NCBI RefSeq assembly: GCF_040438925.1 | Contig: NZ_CP159258.1 | Coordinates: forward strand, 5,417,001-5,481,000 | Length of the DNA stretch: 64,000 nt | Source of the DNA: Pseudomonas sp. MYb327 | Lineage (GTDB): Bacteria > Pseudomonadota > Gammaproteobacteria > Pseudomonadales > Pseudomonadaceae | Direction of reading: 5' to 3' | Shown here: in pieces, positions 7,404 through 16,423 of the stretch | Layout: every line of letters begins with the position of its first letter | How positions within the stretch are numbered: the first letter of the stretch is position 1 | Translations under genes and position numbers: made by a program | The notes under the pieces: generated by a model | The model's database searches: none | Told to the model about the DNA's origin: nothing | The model's input: the letters and a program-made list of their open reading frames with translations, nothing else

Positions 7404-8702
7404 ATGCCCGAATACGTTAATTGGCTTCGTCACGCTTCGCCTTACATCAACGCCCACCGCGATTGCACCTTTGTCGTCATGCTTCCCGGCGACGGCGTTG
7501 AACACCCGAATTTCGGCAATATCGTCCACGACCTGGTGCTGTTGCACAGCCTGGGCGTGCGGCTGGTGCTGGTTCACGGTTCCCGTCCGCAGATCGAAGC
7601 GCGCCTGGCTGCACGCGGCCTGACCCCGCATTACCATCACGGCATGCGCATCACCGATGCCGCGACGCTGGAGTGCGTGATCGACGCGGTGGGCCAGTTG
7701 CGCATTGCCATTGAAGCGCGCCTGTCGATGGATATGGCTTCGTCACCGATGCAGGGCTCGCGCCTGCGGGTCGCCAGCGGCAACCTGGTCACCGCGCGGC
7801 CAATCGGCGTGCTCGAAGGCGTCGATTATCACCACACCGGTGAAGTGCGCCGGGTCGACCGCAAGGGCATCAATCGCCTGTTGGATGAACGCTCCATCGT
7901 GCTGCTGTCGCCGCTGGGTTACTCGCCGACCGGCGAGATTTTCAACCTCGCCTGCGAAGACGTCGCCACCCGAGCGGCCATCGACCTGGGTGCAGACAAA
8001 TTGCTGCTGTTCGGTGCCGACCCTGGCTTGATCGACGAAAATGGTCGTCTGGTTCGCGAACTGCGTCCGCAGCAGGTTCCGGCGCATCTGCAACGTCTGG
8101 GCAGCAATTATCAGGCGGAGCTGCTGGATGCTGCTGCTGAAGCTTGCCGTGGTGGCGTGGCCCGCAGCCATATCGTCAGCTACGCCGAAGACGGCGCGCT
8201 GCTGACCGAGCTCTTCACCCGTGACGGTGGCGGCACGCTGGTCGCGCAAGAGCAGTTCGAAGTGGTGCGCGAAGCGGCCATCGAAGACGTCGGCGGTTTG
8301 CTGGATTTGATCAGTCCGCTGGAAGAACAGGGAATTCTGGTGCGGCGTTCCCGCGAAGTGCTGGAGCGTGAGATCGAGCAGTTCAGCGTAGTTGAGCGCG
8401 AAGGCATGATCATCGCCTGCGCGGCGCTGTATCAGATCGCCGATTCGGATGCCGGTGAGCTGGCGTGTTTGGCGGTGAACCCGGAGTACCGTCATGGCGG
8501 TCGCGGTGATGAGCTGCTGGAGCGCATTGAAACCCGCGCGCGGGCGCAGGGCCTGAAAACCTTGTTCGTCCTCACCACCCGCACTGCGCACTGGTTTCGT
8601 GAGCGAGGCTTCGTGCCCAGCAGCGTCGAGCGTCTGCCGTCGGCGCGGGCATCGCTGTACAACTATCAGCGTAATTCGAAAATCTTCGAAAAGACCCTCT
8701 GA
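7404..8702 (+). CDS. argA: N-acetylglutamate synthase (amino-acid N-acetyltransferase)
   Basis: A 432-residue enzyme that catalyses the first step of arginine synthesis, acetyl-CoA plus glutamate. The N-terminal amino-acid-kinase-like domain (about 1-280) contains LVLVHGSRPQIEARL and is the arginine-feedback domain in this family. The C-terminal GNAT domain (about 290-432) contains ACLAVNPEYRHGGRGDELL, the acetyl-CoA pyrophosphate loop. The length is that of the classical ArgA. The ribosome site before the ATG (CCCAGG) is weak, which fits translational coupling or control by the upstream leader ORF. It follows argE in the same direction. Confidence 0.95.
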   Translation: MPEYVNWLRHASPYINAHRDCTFVVMLPGDGVEHPNFGNIVHDLVLLHSLGVRLVLVHGSRPQIEARLAARGLTPHYHHGMRITDAATLECVIDAVGQLRIAIEARLSMDMASSPMQGSRLRVASGNLVTARPIGVLEGVDYHHTGEVRRVDRKGINRLLDERSIVLLSPLGYSPTGEIFNLACEDVATRAAIDLGADKLLLFGADPGLIDENGRLVRELRPQQVPAHLQRLGSNYQAELLDAAAEACRGGVARSHIVSYAEDGALLTELFTRDGGGTLVAQEQFEVVREAAIEDVGGLLDLISPLEEQGILVRRSREVLEREIEQFSVVEREGMIIACAALYQIADSDAGELACLAVNPEYRHGGRGDELLERIETRARAQGLKTLFVLTTRTAHWFRERGFVPSSVERLPSARASLYNYQRNSKIFEKTL

Positions 8703-8715
8703 CGCAATGTCTTTT

Positions 8716-8745
8716 TGTGGCGAGGGAGCTTGCTCCCTCGCCACA
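8716..8745. repeat. Near-perfect palindrome, REP-like single unit
   Basis: Fourteen-base arms (TGTGGCGAGGGAGC and its complement) around a two-base TT centre, fifteen bases after argA. This belongs to a different palindrome family from the common REP here. It is preceded by a T run on the plus strand and may act as a terminator for transcripts from the right. Confidence 0.75.
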
Positions 8746-9223
8746 GTGGATCGCCTTCCTTCCCCTGTTCCTTCAGAACGGCATCGCCGCGTGCGCGGAA
8801 AATAATTTCAGCGATACATAAACTGTAACAAATGGATTGGATAGTGCGCGTCTGATCGTCTTGGGGGCGCCTCTCGATAACGGAATTGTTTCCGATTTGC
8901 GTCAGCGCTGAACGATCTAAAAAAACACTGATAAATACCCTTTAGGAATTGGCTTAAATGCCGGCCGCTCTGTTCCGCGGGCCGGAGAAACGGGGGCTAA
9001 ATTCCTAAACGGTATTAGAAAAGAGATTGCAGTTTCTTTTCAGGTTTATGACGTGTTCATAGCCCTGCATGGACCAAAAAACGGGGGATTAGACTATGGT
9101 CGTAGACACACATAGTTACGATTGACTTGTGAGTCACGCTGCGGCGCTAATCGCGCATCTTAGGATTCGAGGCAACGACCTCGAGCCAGGAATACAAGAA
9201 TTAGAGACGAGAGGAGCTAAACA
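8746..9223. other. Long porin upstream region with a spaced inverted repeat
   Basis: No credible gene in 478 bases. It is AT-richer than its surroundings. Contents: CGGAA-N4-TTCCG at 8881-8894; a 16-base inverted repeat (ATACCCTTTAGGAATT at 8935 and AATTCCTAAACGGTAT at 9000, one mismatch) enclosing a GC-rich CCGGCC...GGCCGG stem; and a small hairpin CGAGGCAACGACCTCG shortly before the porin. AGGAGC precedes the start codon. It is probably promoter plus regulated leader of the porin gene. Confidence 0.55.
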
Positions 9224-10573
9224 ATGAACAAGTCCACCTTGGCCCTGGCCGTGGCCGTAGGGGTTTTGGCGCAGCAGGCAGGCGCCGCAGGTTTCATCGA
9301 AGACAGCAAGGCATCCGTTAGTTCACGTACCTATTATTTCGACTCGGATAAACGTGAAGGTTCTACCAGTACCGCTCCTAGTAACGCTGGTAACAGACAA
9401 CGCGAGGCCGCTGAAGGTCTGAAGTTTGATTACCAGTCGGGCTTCACCCAAGGTGTAGTTGGCTTCGGTATCGACGCCCAGGCTCTGGTGGGCATTCATC
9501 TGGACGGCGGCAAGGGTCATCACCCGAATGTCAACACATTCAGCCCGAGCGATTCCGATGGTTCGGCGTCCGATGAGTGGAGCCGTTTGGCCGGCAACGT
9601 CAAGGCGCGCTTTTCGAAGACCGAGGCCCACTTGGGCGGCGCTCTTCAACCAAACATGCCGATCCTGATCGCGAACGACAGCCGCGTGCTGCCACAAACT
9701 TTTGAAGGTGGCACCATCACCTCCAAGGAAATCGACAACGTTACCTTTAACGTCGGTCAACTGGAGAAAGCGACCGGTCGCGCCTCTTCCAACAGCACTG
9801 GCTTGGCGGTGAATGGCGGTACTGAAGAGAGCAACCAGTTCCGTTATGCCGGCGCCGACTGGAAGGTCACCAAAGACCTCTTGCTGCAGTACTACTACGC
9901 GAACCTGGAAGACTACTACACGCAGAACTTCCTCGGCCTGGTGCACGTTTTCCCGATAGCGCCAAATCAGTCGTTCAAGACTGACCTGCGTTATTTCGAC
10001 AGCAGTTCCGACGGCAAGAACGGCGACCCTGGCTATCAGTTCAACAACAACGGTGGCTACGCCAAGCACCTGGGAGAAATTGATAACCAGACCTGGAGTG
10101 CCACGTTCACCTACACCCTGGGTGGCAACGCGTTCCTGCTCGGTCATCAGCGCGTAAGCGATGACGGCGGCTTCGTCTTCCTGAACCAGGGTAGCCTTGT
10201 TGATGGTCGAGGCCGTAACGAAGGTGCGGGTGGTGCTAGCTTCTACTCGTTTACCGATGCCACTGTGGGCAGCTTCATCCGTGCCGGTGAAAACACCTCG
10301 TACGGCCAGTACTCTTATGACTTCGCCTCGCTTGGCGTGCCAGGTTTGAAAGCTTCGCTGGCTTACCTCTATGGTCAGGACATAAAGACTGTCAGCGGTA
10401 ATGGTAAGGACCTGAATGAGCGTGAAGTCGACGCGCGGGTGGATTACGTGATCCAGACAGGCGTGCTCAAAGGGTTTGGTACCACACTGCGTCACGGTAC
10501 TTATCGTGGCAACGCCAGCCCAGACGAAGACCAAACCCGTCTGATCTTCAACTACACCTACAGCTTCATGTAA
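9224..10573 (+). CDS. OprD-family outer membrane porin (copy 1)
   Basis: A 449-residue protein with a signal peptide (MNKSTLALAVAVGVLAQQ, cleavage near AGA-AGF) and the OprD-family start GFIEDSKA after it. Alternating amphipathic strands rich in Tyr, Gly and Asp, the conserved ILIANDSRVLPQTFEGG block, and a terminal aromatic strand ending in YTYSFM fit an 18-strand beta barrel. OprD-family channels take up basic amino acids or small carboxylates; the substrate here cannot be read from sequence. A second OprD-like gene follows in tandem with an almost identical start region. A terminator follows closely, so each porin is probably its own transcript. Confidence 0.92.
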   Translation: MNKSTLALAVAVGVLAQQAGAAGFIEDSKASVSSRTYYFDSDKREGSTSTAPSNAGNRQREAAEGLKFDYQSGFTQGVVGFGIDAQALVGIHLDGGKGHHPNVNTFSPSDSDGSASDEWSRLAGNVKARFSKTEAHLGGALQPNMPILIANDSRVLPQTFEGGTITSKEIDNVTFNVGQLEKATGRASSNSTGLAVNGGTEESNQFRYAGADWKVTKDLLLQYYYANLEDYYTQNFLGLVHVFPIAPNQSFKTDLRYFDSSSDGKNGDPGYQFNNNGGYAKHLGEIDNQTWSATFTYTLGGNAFLLGHQRVSDDGGFVFLNQGSLVDGRGRNEGAGGASFYSFTDATVGSFIRAGENTSYGQYSYDFASLGVPGLKASLAYLYGQDIKTVSGNGKDLNEREVDARVDYVIQTGVLKGFGTTLRHGTYRGNASPDEDQTRLIFNYTYSFM

Positions 10574-10586
10574 GCTGCGCCCCCGG

Positions 10587-10620
10587 AAAAAGCCTCGCCG
10601 ACTGGCGAGGCTTTTTTTTG
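10587..10620 (+). terminator. Rho-independent terminator after porin 1
   Basis: Stem AAGCCTCGCC-GACT-GGCGAGGCTT followed by a long T run, fourteen bases after the stop codon. Strong intrinsic terminator. Confidence 0.93.
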
Positions 10621-10987
10621 CGTGTGTTTTTATATTCCATAAATCGCACAGGTGATTATTTTTTATTCTTTTTAGCTTTTTGCTCAAACGAATAAAGTGA
10701 GCATTCCGGCTCGATACGAGCCTCGGAAATGACGATTTCACCCCTCGACAATAGATCAGGTTAAGGAATTGGCCTTTTAGCCGATACCTCGGATCTGTGC
10801 TGCAAAGCCATATAGCTTAAAGGCATGAAAAAGAATCTGGTAATTCTTTTGAGATTTGTGCCGAAGTGCCCCTTTGCGGCAAGACCAGCGGTTTAGAAGG
10901 GTTGACGCGATTTTCGCGTCTGCGGATCCCGGGCAAACGACCCAGGACCAGCAACACAAAAAATTAGAAAACGATAGGAGCGAAACA
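10621..10987. promoter_or_regulatory. Upstream region of porin 2 with hairpins
   Basis: No credible gene in 367 bases. It holds an AT hairpin (AAAAGAAT-CTGGTA-ATTCTTTT, 10829-10850), a second hairpin (GACGCG-ATTTT-CGCGTC, 10904-10920), and a block around 10762 (TTAAGGAATTGGCCTTTTAG) that resembles one before porin 1 (TTTAGGAATTGGCTTAAATG at 8941). An A-rich stretch and AGGAGC lead into the start codon. Confidence 0.5.
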
Positions 10988-12358
10988 ATGAACAAGTCCA
11001 CCTTGGCCCTGGCTGTGGCCGTAGGGGTTTTGGCGCAGCAGGCAAGCGCCGCCGGTTTCATCGAAGACAGCAAGGCTACTTTGGGCCTGCGTAACTTCTA
11101 CATCAACCAGGATTTCCGTGACGGTAATGCCGAGCCAAACAAGAACGAAGAATGGGGCCAAGGCTTCGATCTGCGTTTCACTTCCGGCTACACCCAGGGC
11201 ACCGTTGGTTTCGGTATCGACGCAATCGGCCTGCTGGGTGTGCGTCTAGACTCGGGTGGCGGTACTAACGGCGGATCTGCTGCCACTGCGACCAACTACG
11301 GCTCTTACGGCGGTACTGTTTTCCCGAGCAAATCCAACGGCGAAGCGGTTGATAACTTCTCCAGCCTGGGGCTGACGGCCAAAGCCAAGATCTCCCAGAC
11401 CGAGCTGAAGCTGGGCACCTTGCAGCCGAAACTGCCGGTCATCGTAACCAACGATGGTCGTCTGTTGCCGCAAACCTTCCAGGGTGGTCAGATCACCTCG
11501 AATGACATCAAAGACCTGACACTGGTCGGCGGTCAGATCGAGCACGCCAAGGGTCGTAACTCCAGCAACAACGAAGAGTTGTCGATTTCGGGCGCTAACT
11601 CCCGCACGGCCGCCGGTCGTGACAGCAATAAATTCATCTACGGCGGCGGTGACTACAAAATCACCAAAGACCTGACTGCACAGTATTACTACGGCAATCT
11701 GGACAACTTTTACAAACAGCATTTCCTTGGGCTGGTTCACAATTGGGCAATCGGTCCGGGTGTGTTGAAGTCCGACCTGCGGTACTTCAATAGCCGTGAT
11801 GACGGTGCCAATGGTCACGACACTACCTACTACAGCACCGGCGACTACAGCGGCGTTGCAAGTGGCCGAGGTAAAGTCGATAACAACCTGTACAGCGGTC
11901 TGTTCCTGTATACCGTGGCGGGTCACACCTTTGGTGGTGGTTATCAGGTCAGCAACGGCAGCAGTGATTTCCCTTGGTTGAACCAGGGCGACGGCTCTTC
12001 GGCTTACCTCACCACCGACATGCAAATCCAGAAGTTCGCCCGTGCCGGCGAGCGCACCTGGCAAGCTCGTTACTCGTATGATTTCGCCACCGTAGGCGTG
12101 CCTGGCTTGACCGCCGGTTTGGTTTACCTGCGTGGTGACGACATCGATACCGTTTCGGGGACTCGTCCTTTTGCTCAAGTAGCCAACGGCGCTTCCGAGT
12201 GGGAACGCGACCTGACCGTGGGTTACGTCGTTCAGTCCGGCGCGTTGAAAAACCTCGGCCTGATGTGGAAAAACGCCATGTGGCGCACCGACCTGCCGAA
12301 CACACGTACCCAGGACGAAAACCGCTTGATCGTCAGCTACTCGATCCCGCTGTTGTAA
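10988..12358 (+). CDS. OprD-family outer membrane porin (copy 2)
   Basis: A 456-residue OprD-type barrel. The Met was chosen at MNKSTLALAVAVGV because it begins a signal peptide and has AGGAG seven bases before; the upstream open frame is not coding. The family block VIVTNDGRLLPQTFQGG is present. It ends in a strand SYSIPLL without a final Phe, so the terminal residue differs from the usual aromatic. The first 29 residues match porin 1 almost exactly at DNA level while the rest is much more diverged. The two copies probably differ in substrate. Confidence 0.92.
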   Translation: MNKSTLALAVAVGVLAQQASAAGFIEDSKATLGLRNFYINQDFRDGNAEPNKNEEWGQGFDLRFTSGYTQGTVGFGIDAIGLLGVRLDSGGGTNGGSAATATNYGSYGGTVFPSKSNGEAVDNFSSLGLTAKAKISQTELKLGTLQPKLPVIVTNDGRLLPQTFQGGQITSNDIKDLTLVGGQIEHAKGRNSSNNEELSISGANSRTAAGRDSNKFIYGGGDYKITKDLTAQYYYGNLDNFYKQHFLGLVHNWAIGPGVLKSDLRYFNSRDDGANGHDTTYYSTGDYSGVASGRGKVDNNLYSGLFLYTVAGHTFGGGYQVSNGSSDFPWLNQGDGSSAYLTTDMQIQKFARAGERTWQARYSYDFATVGVPGLTAGLVYLRGDDIDTVSGTRPFAQVANGASEWERDLTVGYVVQSGALKNLGLMWKNAMWRTDLPNTRTQDENRLIVSYSIPLL

Positions 12359-12373
12359 TAGCGTTCGGGTAAG

Positions 12374-12417
12374 CAAAAAAAGCCCCGCCCGGCATTACGC
12401 CGGGCGGGGCTTTTGCG
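12374..12417 (+). terminator. Rho-independent terminator after porin 2
   Basis: A-run, then stem AAAGCCCCGCCCGGC with its complement around ATTAC, then a short T run. Functional in both directions by appearance. Confidence 0.92.
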
Positions 12418-12646
12418 TTTCAAGGCAGGATCACCCCCGTAAGCCCACCTTGAAATTCCCCTCTTTTGCAGCAACTCAAGGCCTTCTCGAACCTTGTGGT
12501 CGATGTTCGACGGGATGCGCAGGCGCGTCCAGTGAACAGATCTTTAATATTCTCTTATGATCTAAATAAATCGATATTTATTCTTTTTAATAGATAAAAA
12601 ACACAGGCACAGTTGAGCTCATCAAGCACTCACAAGGAGCAGCACC
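12418..12646. promoter_or_regulatory. lsfA promoter region with AT-rich dyad
   Basis: An AT-rich patch at 12541-12600 contains the dyad AATAAAT-CGAT-ATTTATT (12565-12582), about 65 bases before the start codon. A similar dyad (ATAAAT-ATG-ATTTAT) precedes ssuE. Shared AT-rich dyads before two sulfur-starvation genes fit CysB-type LysR activation; the regulator is inferred. AAGGAGCAGC precedes the start. Confidence 0.5.
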
Positions 12647-13285
12647 ATGAGCCTCAGACTCGGCGATATCGCCCCAGACTTTGAACAGGATTCCAGCGCC
12701 GGCACCATCCGTTTCCACCAATGGCTGGGCGATAGCTGGGGCGTGCTGTTCTCCCACCCGGCCGATTTCACCCCGGTGTGCACCACCGAGCTGGGCTTCA
12801 CCGCCAAGCTGAAAGATGAATTCGCCAAGCGTGGGGTCAAGGCCATTGCGCTGTCCGTCGACCCGGTGGATTCGCACCACCGGTGGATCGAAGACATCAA
12901 CGAAACCCAGAACACCGTCGTCAACTTTCCAATCCTCGACGACGCCGACCGCAAGGTCTCCGATCTTTACGACCTGATCCATCCCAACGCCAACGACACC
13001 CTGACCGTGCGTTCGCTGTTCGTGATCGACCCGAACAAAAAGGTTCGACTGACCATCACCTACCCGGCGAGCACTGGCCGCAACTTCCACGAAATCCTGC
13101 GGGTGATTGACTCACTGCAACTCACCGACAACCACAAAGTCGCCACCCCGGCCAATTGGCAGGATGGTGATGACGTGGTGATCGTGCCGTCGCTCAAGGA
13201 TGAAGAGGAAATCAAACAGCGCTTTCCGAAGGGCTATCGGGCGGTGAAACCGTACCTGCGCCTGACACCACAACCGAATCGTTAA
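12647..13285 (+). CDS. lsfA: 1-Cys peroxiredoxin, LsfA type
   Basis: A 212-residue Prx6-type peroxidase. The single cysteine of the protein is in HPADFTPVCTTE (Cys45), the peroxidatic Cys with its Pro and Thr partners. A C-terminal Prx domain follows (about 150-212). Prx6 enzymes reduce peroxides using an external thiol. In Pseudomonas the homologue LsfA was first described as a sulfate-starvation protein, and here it directly precedes ssuEADCBF. It may protect cells while FMNH2-dependent desulfonation is active. It has its own AT-rich promoter, and a terminator lies between it and ssuE, so it is a separate transcript. Confidence 0.93.
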   Translation: MSLRLGDIAPDFEQDSSAGTIRFHQWLGDSWGVLFSHPADFTPVCTTELGFTAKLKDEFAKRGVKAIALSVDPVDSHHRWIEDINETQNTVVNFPILDDADRKVSDLYDLIHPNANDTLTVRSLFVIDPNKKVRLTITYPASTGRNFHEILRVIDSLQLTDNHKVATPANWQDGDDVVIVPSLKDEEEIKQRFPKGYRAVKPYLRLTPQPNR

Positions 13286-13292
13286 CAGCTTT

Positions 13293-13373
13293 TGTAGGAG
13301 CCGGCTTGCTGGCGATTAATCCGACGTGGTCTGTCAGACATGTCGCCATCGCTGGCAAGCGAGCTCCTACAAG
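13293..13373. repeat. REP pair
   Basis: Inverted REPs (TAGGAGCCGGCTTGCTGGCG and CGCTGGCAAGCGAGCTCCTA) between lsfA and its terminator. Confidence 0.88.
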
Positions 13374-13403
13374 GTATGTGCAGATCACACAGCAGGGGAT
13401 TTT

Positions 13404-13430
13404 CAGGCCGTTTTAACGGCCTGTTTTTTT
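13404..13430 (+). terminator. Rho-independent terminator between lsfA and ssuE
   Basis: Stem CAGGCCGTT-TT-AACGGCCTG followed by seven T. It separates lsfA from the ssu operon. Confidence 0.92.
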
Positions 13431-13579
13431 GCCTGGAAATCGGTGTTTTCATATGCCTGTAACGCATAACTAAATGAATAAATATGATTTATGGATATAT
13501 AAATCAGCTGTTAAGGTCACTTCCATCACAGCGAGATCGCAAACCGCGAATCGCCCACACCGTTTAAGGAAGTGTCTGA
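13431..13579 (+). promoter_or_regulatory. ssu operon promoter region
   Basis: AT-rich segment with the dyad ATAAAT-ATG-ATTTAT (13478-13492) followed by GATATATAAAT, about 90 bases before ssuE. It resembles the dyad in front of lsfA. A CysB-dependent promoter is likely from knowledge of ssu regulation but not proven by sequence. Confidence 0.5.
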
Positions 13580-14173
13580 ATGCTGGTCGTCTCACTCGGT
13601 GGCAGTCCTAGCCAACGCTCCCGTTCCGGGGTGCTGCTGGACCGCTCTCAACGCTGGTTGCAGGAGCAAGGTGTGGAAGTGGTGAGTTACCAGGTACGGG
13701 ACTTCCCGGCCGAAGACTTACTGCACGCACGCTTCGACAGCCCGAAAGTGATCGACCTGCTGCAACAGATTGAAAACGCCGATGGCCTGCTGATTGCCAC
13801 GCCGGTGTACAAAGCGTCGTTCTCCGGGGCTCTTAAAACCGTGCTGGATCTGCTGCCCGAACGCGCCCTGGCCCACAAAGTGGTTTTGCCCATGGCGACC
13901 GGCGGCAGCATCGCCCACATGCTGGCGGTGGATTACGCGCTCAAACCTGTGTTGTCGGCGCTGAAAGCCCAGGAAATGCTCCACGGGATTTTTGCTGAAG
14001 ACAGCCAGATCGCTTACGGCGAAGGCAGCGCCCAGGCGCAGTTGGCGCCGGAGCTGGAGCAACGACTGAATGAATCGCTGGCGCTGTTTTTCAGCGCCAT
14101 GGCGCGACGGCCCAAGCCGCTCGATCCAAACCTGTTGAATGAACGTTTGTTGAGTGCTCGCTGGAGCATTTAA
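13580..14173 (+). CDS. ssuE: NAD(P)H-dependent FMN reductase of alkanesulfonate system
   Basis: A 197-residue flavodoxin-fold reductase that supplies FMNH2 to SsuD. The N-terminal strand-loop [15 protein letters not shown] is the FMN phosphate-binding site, and [21 protein letters not shown] is the usual second FMN contact. It is first gene of the operon, directly after the AT-rich promoter, with AAGGAAG upstream of the start. The spacing of about 100 bases to ssuA is the largest within the operon. Confidence 0.93.
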   Translation: MLVVSLGGSPSQRSRSGVLLDRSQRWLQEQGVEVVSYQVRDFPAEDLLHARFDSPKVIDLLQQIENADGLLIATPVYKASFSGALKTVLDLLPERALAHKVVLPMATGGSIAHMLAVDYALKPVLSALKAQEMLHGIFAEDSQIAYGEGSAQAQLAPELEQRLNESLALFFSAMARRPKPLDPNLLNERLLSARWSI

Positions 14174-14272
14174 GCCGCACCAAGCCACACCCGAAATTGA
14201 AGTACTGGCCTTACTCGCCCGCCAACGGGCAAGCAGGTGCAGCCATAACCCAACTGCAAAAAGGAGAGCGCC

Positions 14273-15238
14273 ATGCGCCCTGTCATTTTGCGTCGTGGTC
14301 TGGTCGCTCTGTTTGCAGCGGCTGTAGCCTTCGGCGCCATTACTCAAGTTCAAACTGAAACTCTGCGAATCGGCTATCAGAAATACGGCACCCTGGTGCT
14401 GCTCAAAGCCAAAGGCACTTTTGAAAAACGCCTCGCCGCCCAAGGCGTTGACGTGCAATGGACTGAATTCCCTGGCGGCCCGCAACTGCTCGAAGGGCTG
14501 AACGTGGGCTCCATCGACTTCGGCGTTACCGGCGAAACCCCGCCCGTGTTCGCTCAAGCCGCAGGCGCGGATTTGCTCTACGTCGCCTACGAACCGCCAG
14601 CGCCGCACAGCGAAGCGATCCTGGTGCCGAAGGACTCGCCGATCAAATCCGTGGCGGACCTCAAGGGCAAGAAAGTCGTTCTGAACAAAGGCTCCAACGT
14701 CCACTATCTGTTGGTGCGTGCGCTGGAAGACGCCGGCCTCAAATACACCGACATCCAGACTGTGTTCCTGCCACCAGCCGATGCCCGCGCAGCCTTTGAG
14801 CGTGGCAGCGTCGACGCCTGGGTCATCTGGGACCCATATCAGGCAGCCGCCGAACAGCAGCTGCAAGCGCACACCCTGCGCGATGGTCAGGGCATCGTCG
14901 ACAACCACCAGTTCTACCTCGCCACCAAGCCTTATGCGCAGAAAAATCCTGAAGTGATCAAGACCCTCGTCGAAGAAGTGCGCGCGGTCGGCGAATGGTC
15001 CAAAGCCAATCCCGAAGACGTGACCAAACAGGTTTCGCCACTGCTCGGCCTGCCGACGGACATCACCCTGACTTCAGTGAAACGCCAGGGCTACGGCGCG
15101 CTGTTTCTGACCCCGGAAGTGGTCGCCGCGCAACAGAAAATCGCCGACAGCTTCTACCAGCTCAAGCTGATTCCTAAGCCGCTGAGCATCAAAGACGTGA
15201 TCTGGACGCCACCGGCGGCCGTTGCCAAAGCACAGTAA
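14273..15238 (+). CDS. ssuA: Aliphatic sulfonate ABC transporter substrate-binding protein
   Basis: A 321-residue periplasmic protein of the SsuA/NMT1 fold. The N-terminal signal ([22 protein letters not shown]) is followed by [19 protein letters not shown]. Family blocks seen: [34 protein letters not shown]-type hinge ([15 protein letters not shown]), [13 protein letters not shown]. It delivers alkanesulfonates to SsuBC. AAAAGGAGAG precedes the start. Confidence 0.94.
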   Translation: MRPVILRRGLVALFAAAVAFGAITQVQTETLRIGYQKYGTLVLLKAKGTFEKRLAAQGVDVQWTEFPGGPQLLEGLNVGSIDFGVTGETPPVFAQAAGADLLYVAYEPPAPHSEAILVPKDSPIKSVADLKGKKVVLNKGSNVHYLLVRALEDAGLKYTDIQTVFLPPADARAAFERGSVDAWVIWDPYQAAAEQQLQAHTLRDGQGIVDNHQFYLATKPYAQKNPEVIKTLVEEVRAVGEWSKANPEDVTKQVSPLLGLPTDITLTSVKRQGYGALFLTPEVVAAQQKIADSFYQLKLIPKPLSIKDVIWTPPAAVAKAQ

Positions 15239-15266
15239 AAATTCGATTCCCCAAGGAGACCACTCC

Positions 15267-16415
15267 ATGAGCCTCAATATCTTCTGGTTCCTGCCTACCC
15301 ACGGCGACGGCCATTACCTTGGCACCGCCGAAGGCGCTCGCGCCGTTGACCACGGTTACCTGCAACAAGTCGCGCAAGCGGCGGATCGCCTGGGCTTCGG
15401 CGGGGTGCTGATTCCTACCGGTCGATCGTGCGAAGACTCGTGGCTGGTGGCAGCGTCGCTGATCCCGGTGACCCAGCGTCTGAAATTCCTCGTCGCCCTG
15501 CGCCCCGGGATCATTTCCCCGACGGTGGCGGCGCGTCAGGCCGCAACGCTGGATCGCTTGTCTGGCGGCCGAGCGCTGTTCAACCTGGTGACCGGTGGTG
15601 ATCCGGAAGAGTTGGCCGGCGACGGTTTGTTCCTCAGTCACGAAGAGCGCTATCAAGCCTCGGTGGAATTTACCCGCATCTGGCGCCGCGTACTGGAAGG
15701 TGAAACCGTTGATTACGACGGCCAACACATCAGCGTGAAGGGCGCCAAGCTGCTCTATCCGCCAATCCAGCAACCGCGTCCGCCGCTGTACTTCGGCGGT
15801 TCGTCGGAGGCGGCGCAGGACCTGGCGGCAGAGCAAGTGGAAATGGTCCTGACCTGGGGCGAACCACCGGCCGCTGTTGCCGAGAAGATCGAACAAGTGC
15901 GCGCCAAAGCCGCCAAGCTTGGCCGCACCGTACGCTTCGGCATTCGTCTGCATGTGATCGTTCGCGAGACCAACGCCGAAGCCTGGCAAGCAGCCGATAA
16001 ATTGATCTCGCACCTGGACGACGACACCATTGCCCGCGCCCAGGCTTCACTGGCGCGCTTCGATTCCGTCGGCCAGCAGCGCATGGCTGCGCTGCACGGC
16101 GGCAGTCGCGACAATCTGGAAGTCAGCCCTAACCTGTGGGCCGGTGTCGGCCTGGTGCGTGGCGGTGCCGGTACGGCGTTGGTGGGCGATGGTCCGACCG
16201 TGGCGGCCCGTGTGAAGGAGTACGCGGACCTGGGCATCGACACGTTCATCTTCTCCGGTTATCCACACCTGGAAGAGTCGTATCGCGTTGCCGAGTTGCT
16301 GTTCCCGCACCTCGATGTCGAACGTCCCGAGCTGCCGAAAAGCGCCGGGTACGTTAGCCCGTTCGGCGAAATGGTGGCCAACGACATTCTTCCTAAAGCT
16401 GCGTCCCAGAGCTGA
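15267..16415 (+). CDS. ssuD: FMNH2-dependent alkanesulfonate monooxygenase
   Basis: A 382-residue luciferase-family TIM barrel that cleaves alkanesulfonates to aldehyde and sulfite using FMNH2 from SsuE. The N-terminus [19 protein letters not shown] and the blocks [26 protein letters not shown] and [15 protein letters not shown] are diagnostic. The Met was chosen with CAAGGAGA ten bases upstream; the longer frame starts within the ssuA tail. It lies between ssuA and ssuC, the common Pseudomonas order EADCBF. Confidence 0.96.
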   Translation: MSLNIFWFLPTHGDGHYLGTAEGARAVDHGYLQQVAQAADRLGFGGVLIPTGRSCEDSWLVAASLIPVTQRLKFLVALRPGIISPTVAARQAATLDRLSGGRALFNLVTGGDPEELAGDGLFLSHEERYQASVEFTRIWRRVLEGETVDYDGQHISVKGAKLLYPPIQQPRPPLYFGGSSEAAQDLAAEQVEMVLTWGEPPAAVAEKIEQVRAKAAKLGRTVRFGIRLHVIVRETNAEAWQAADKLISHLDDDTIARAQASLARFDSVGQQRMAALHGGSRDNLEVSPNLWAGVGLVRGGAGTALVGDGPTVAARVKEYADLGIDTFIFSGYPHLEESYRVAELLFPHLDVERPELPKSAGYVSPFGEMVANDILPKAASQS

Positions 16416-16423
16416 GGCGCGCC

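Noticed and set aside
9323..10741. 472-codon open frame antisense to porin 1 (and a 376-codon one at 11246-12376 opposite porin 2)
   Set aside because: Mirrors codon structure of the porin genes; no domains, no ribosome site, and the plus-strand porins are certain.
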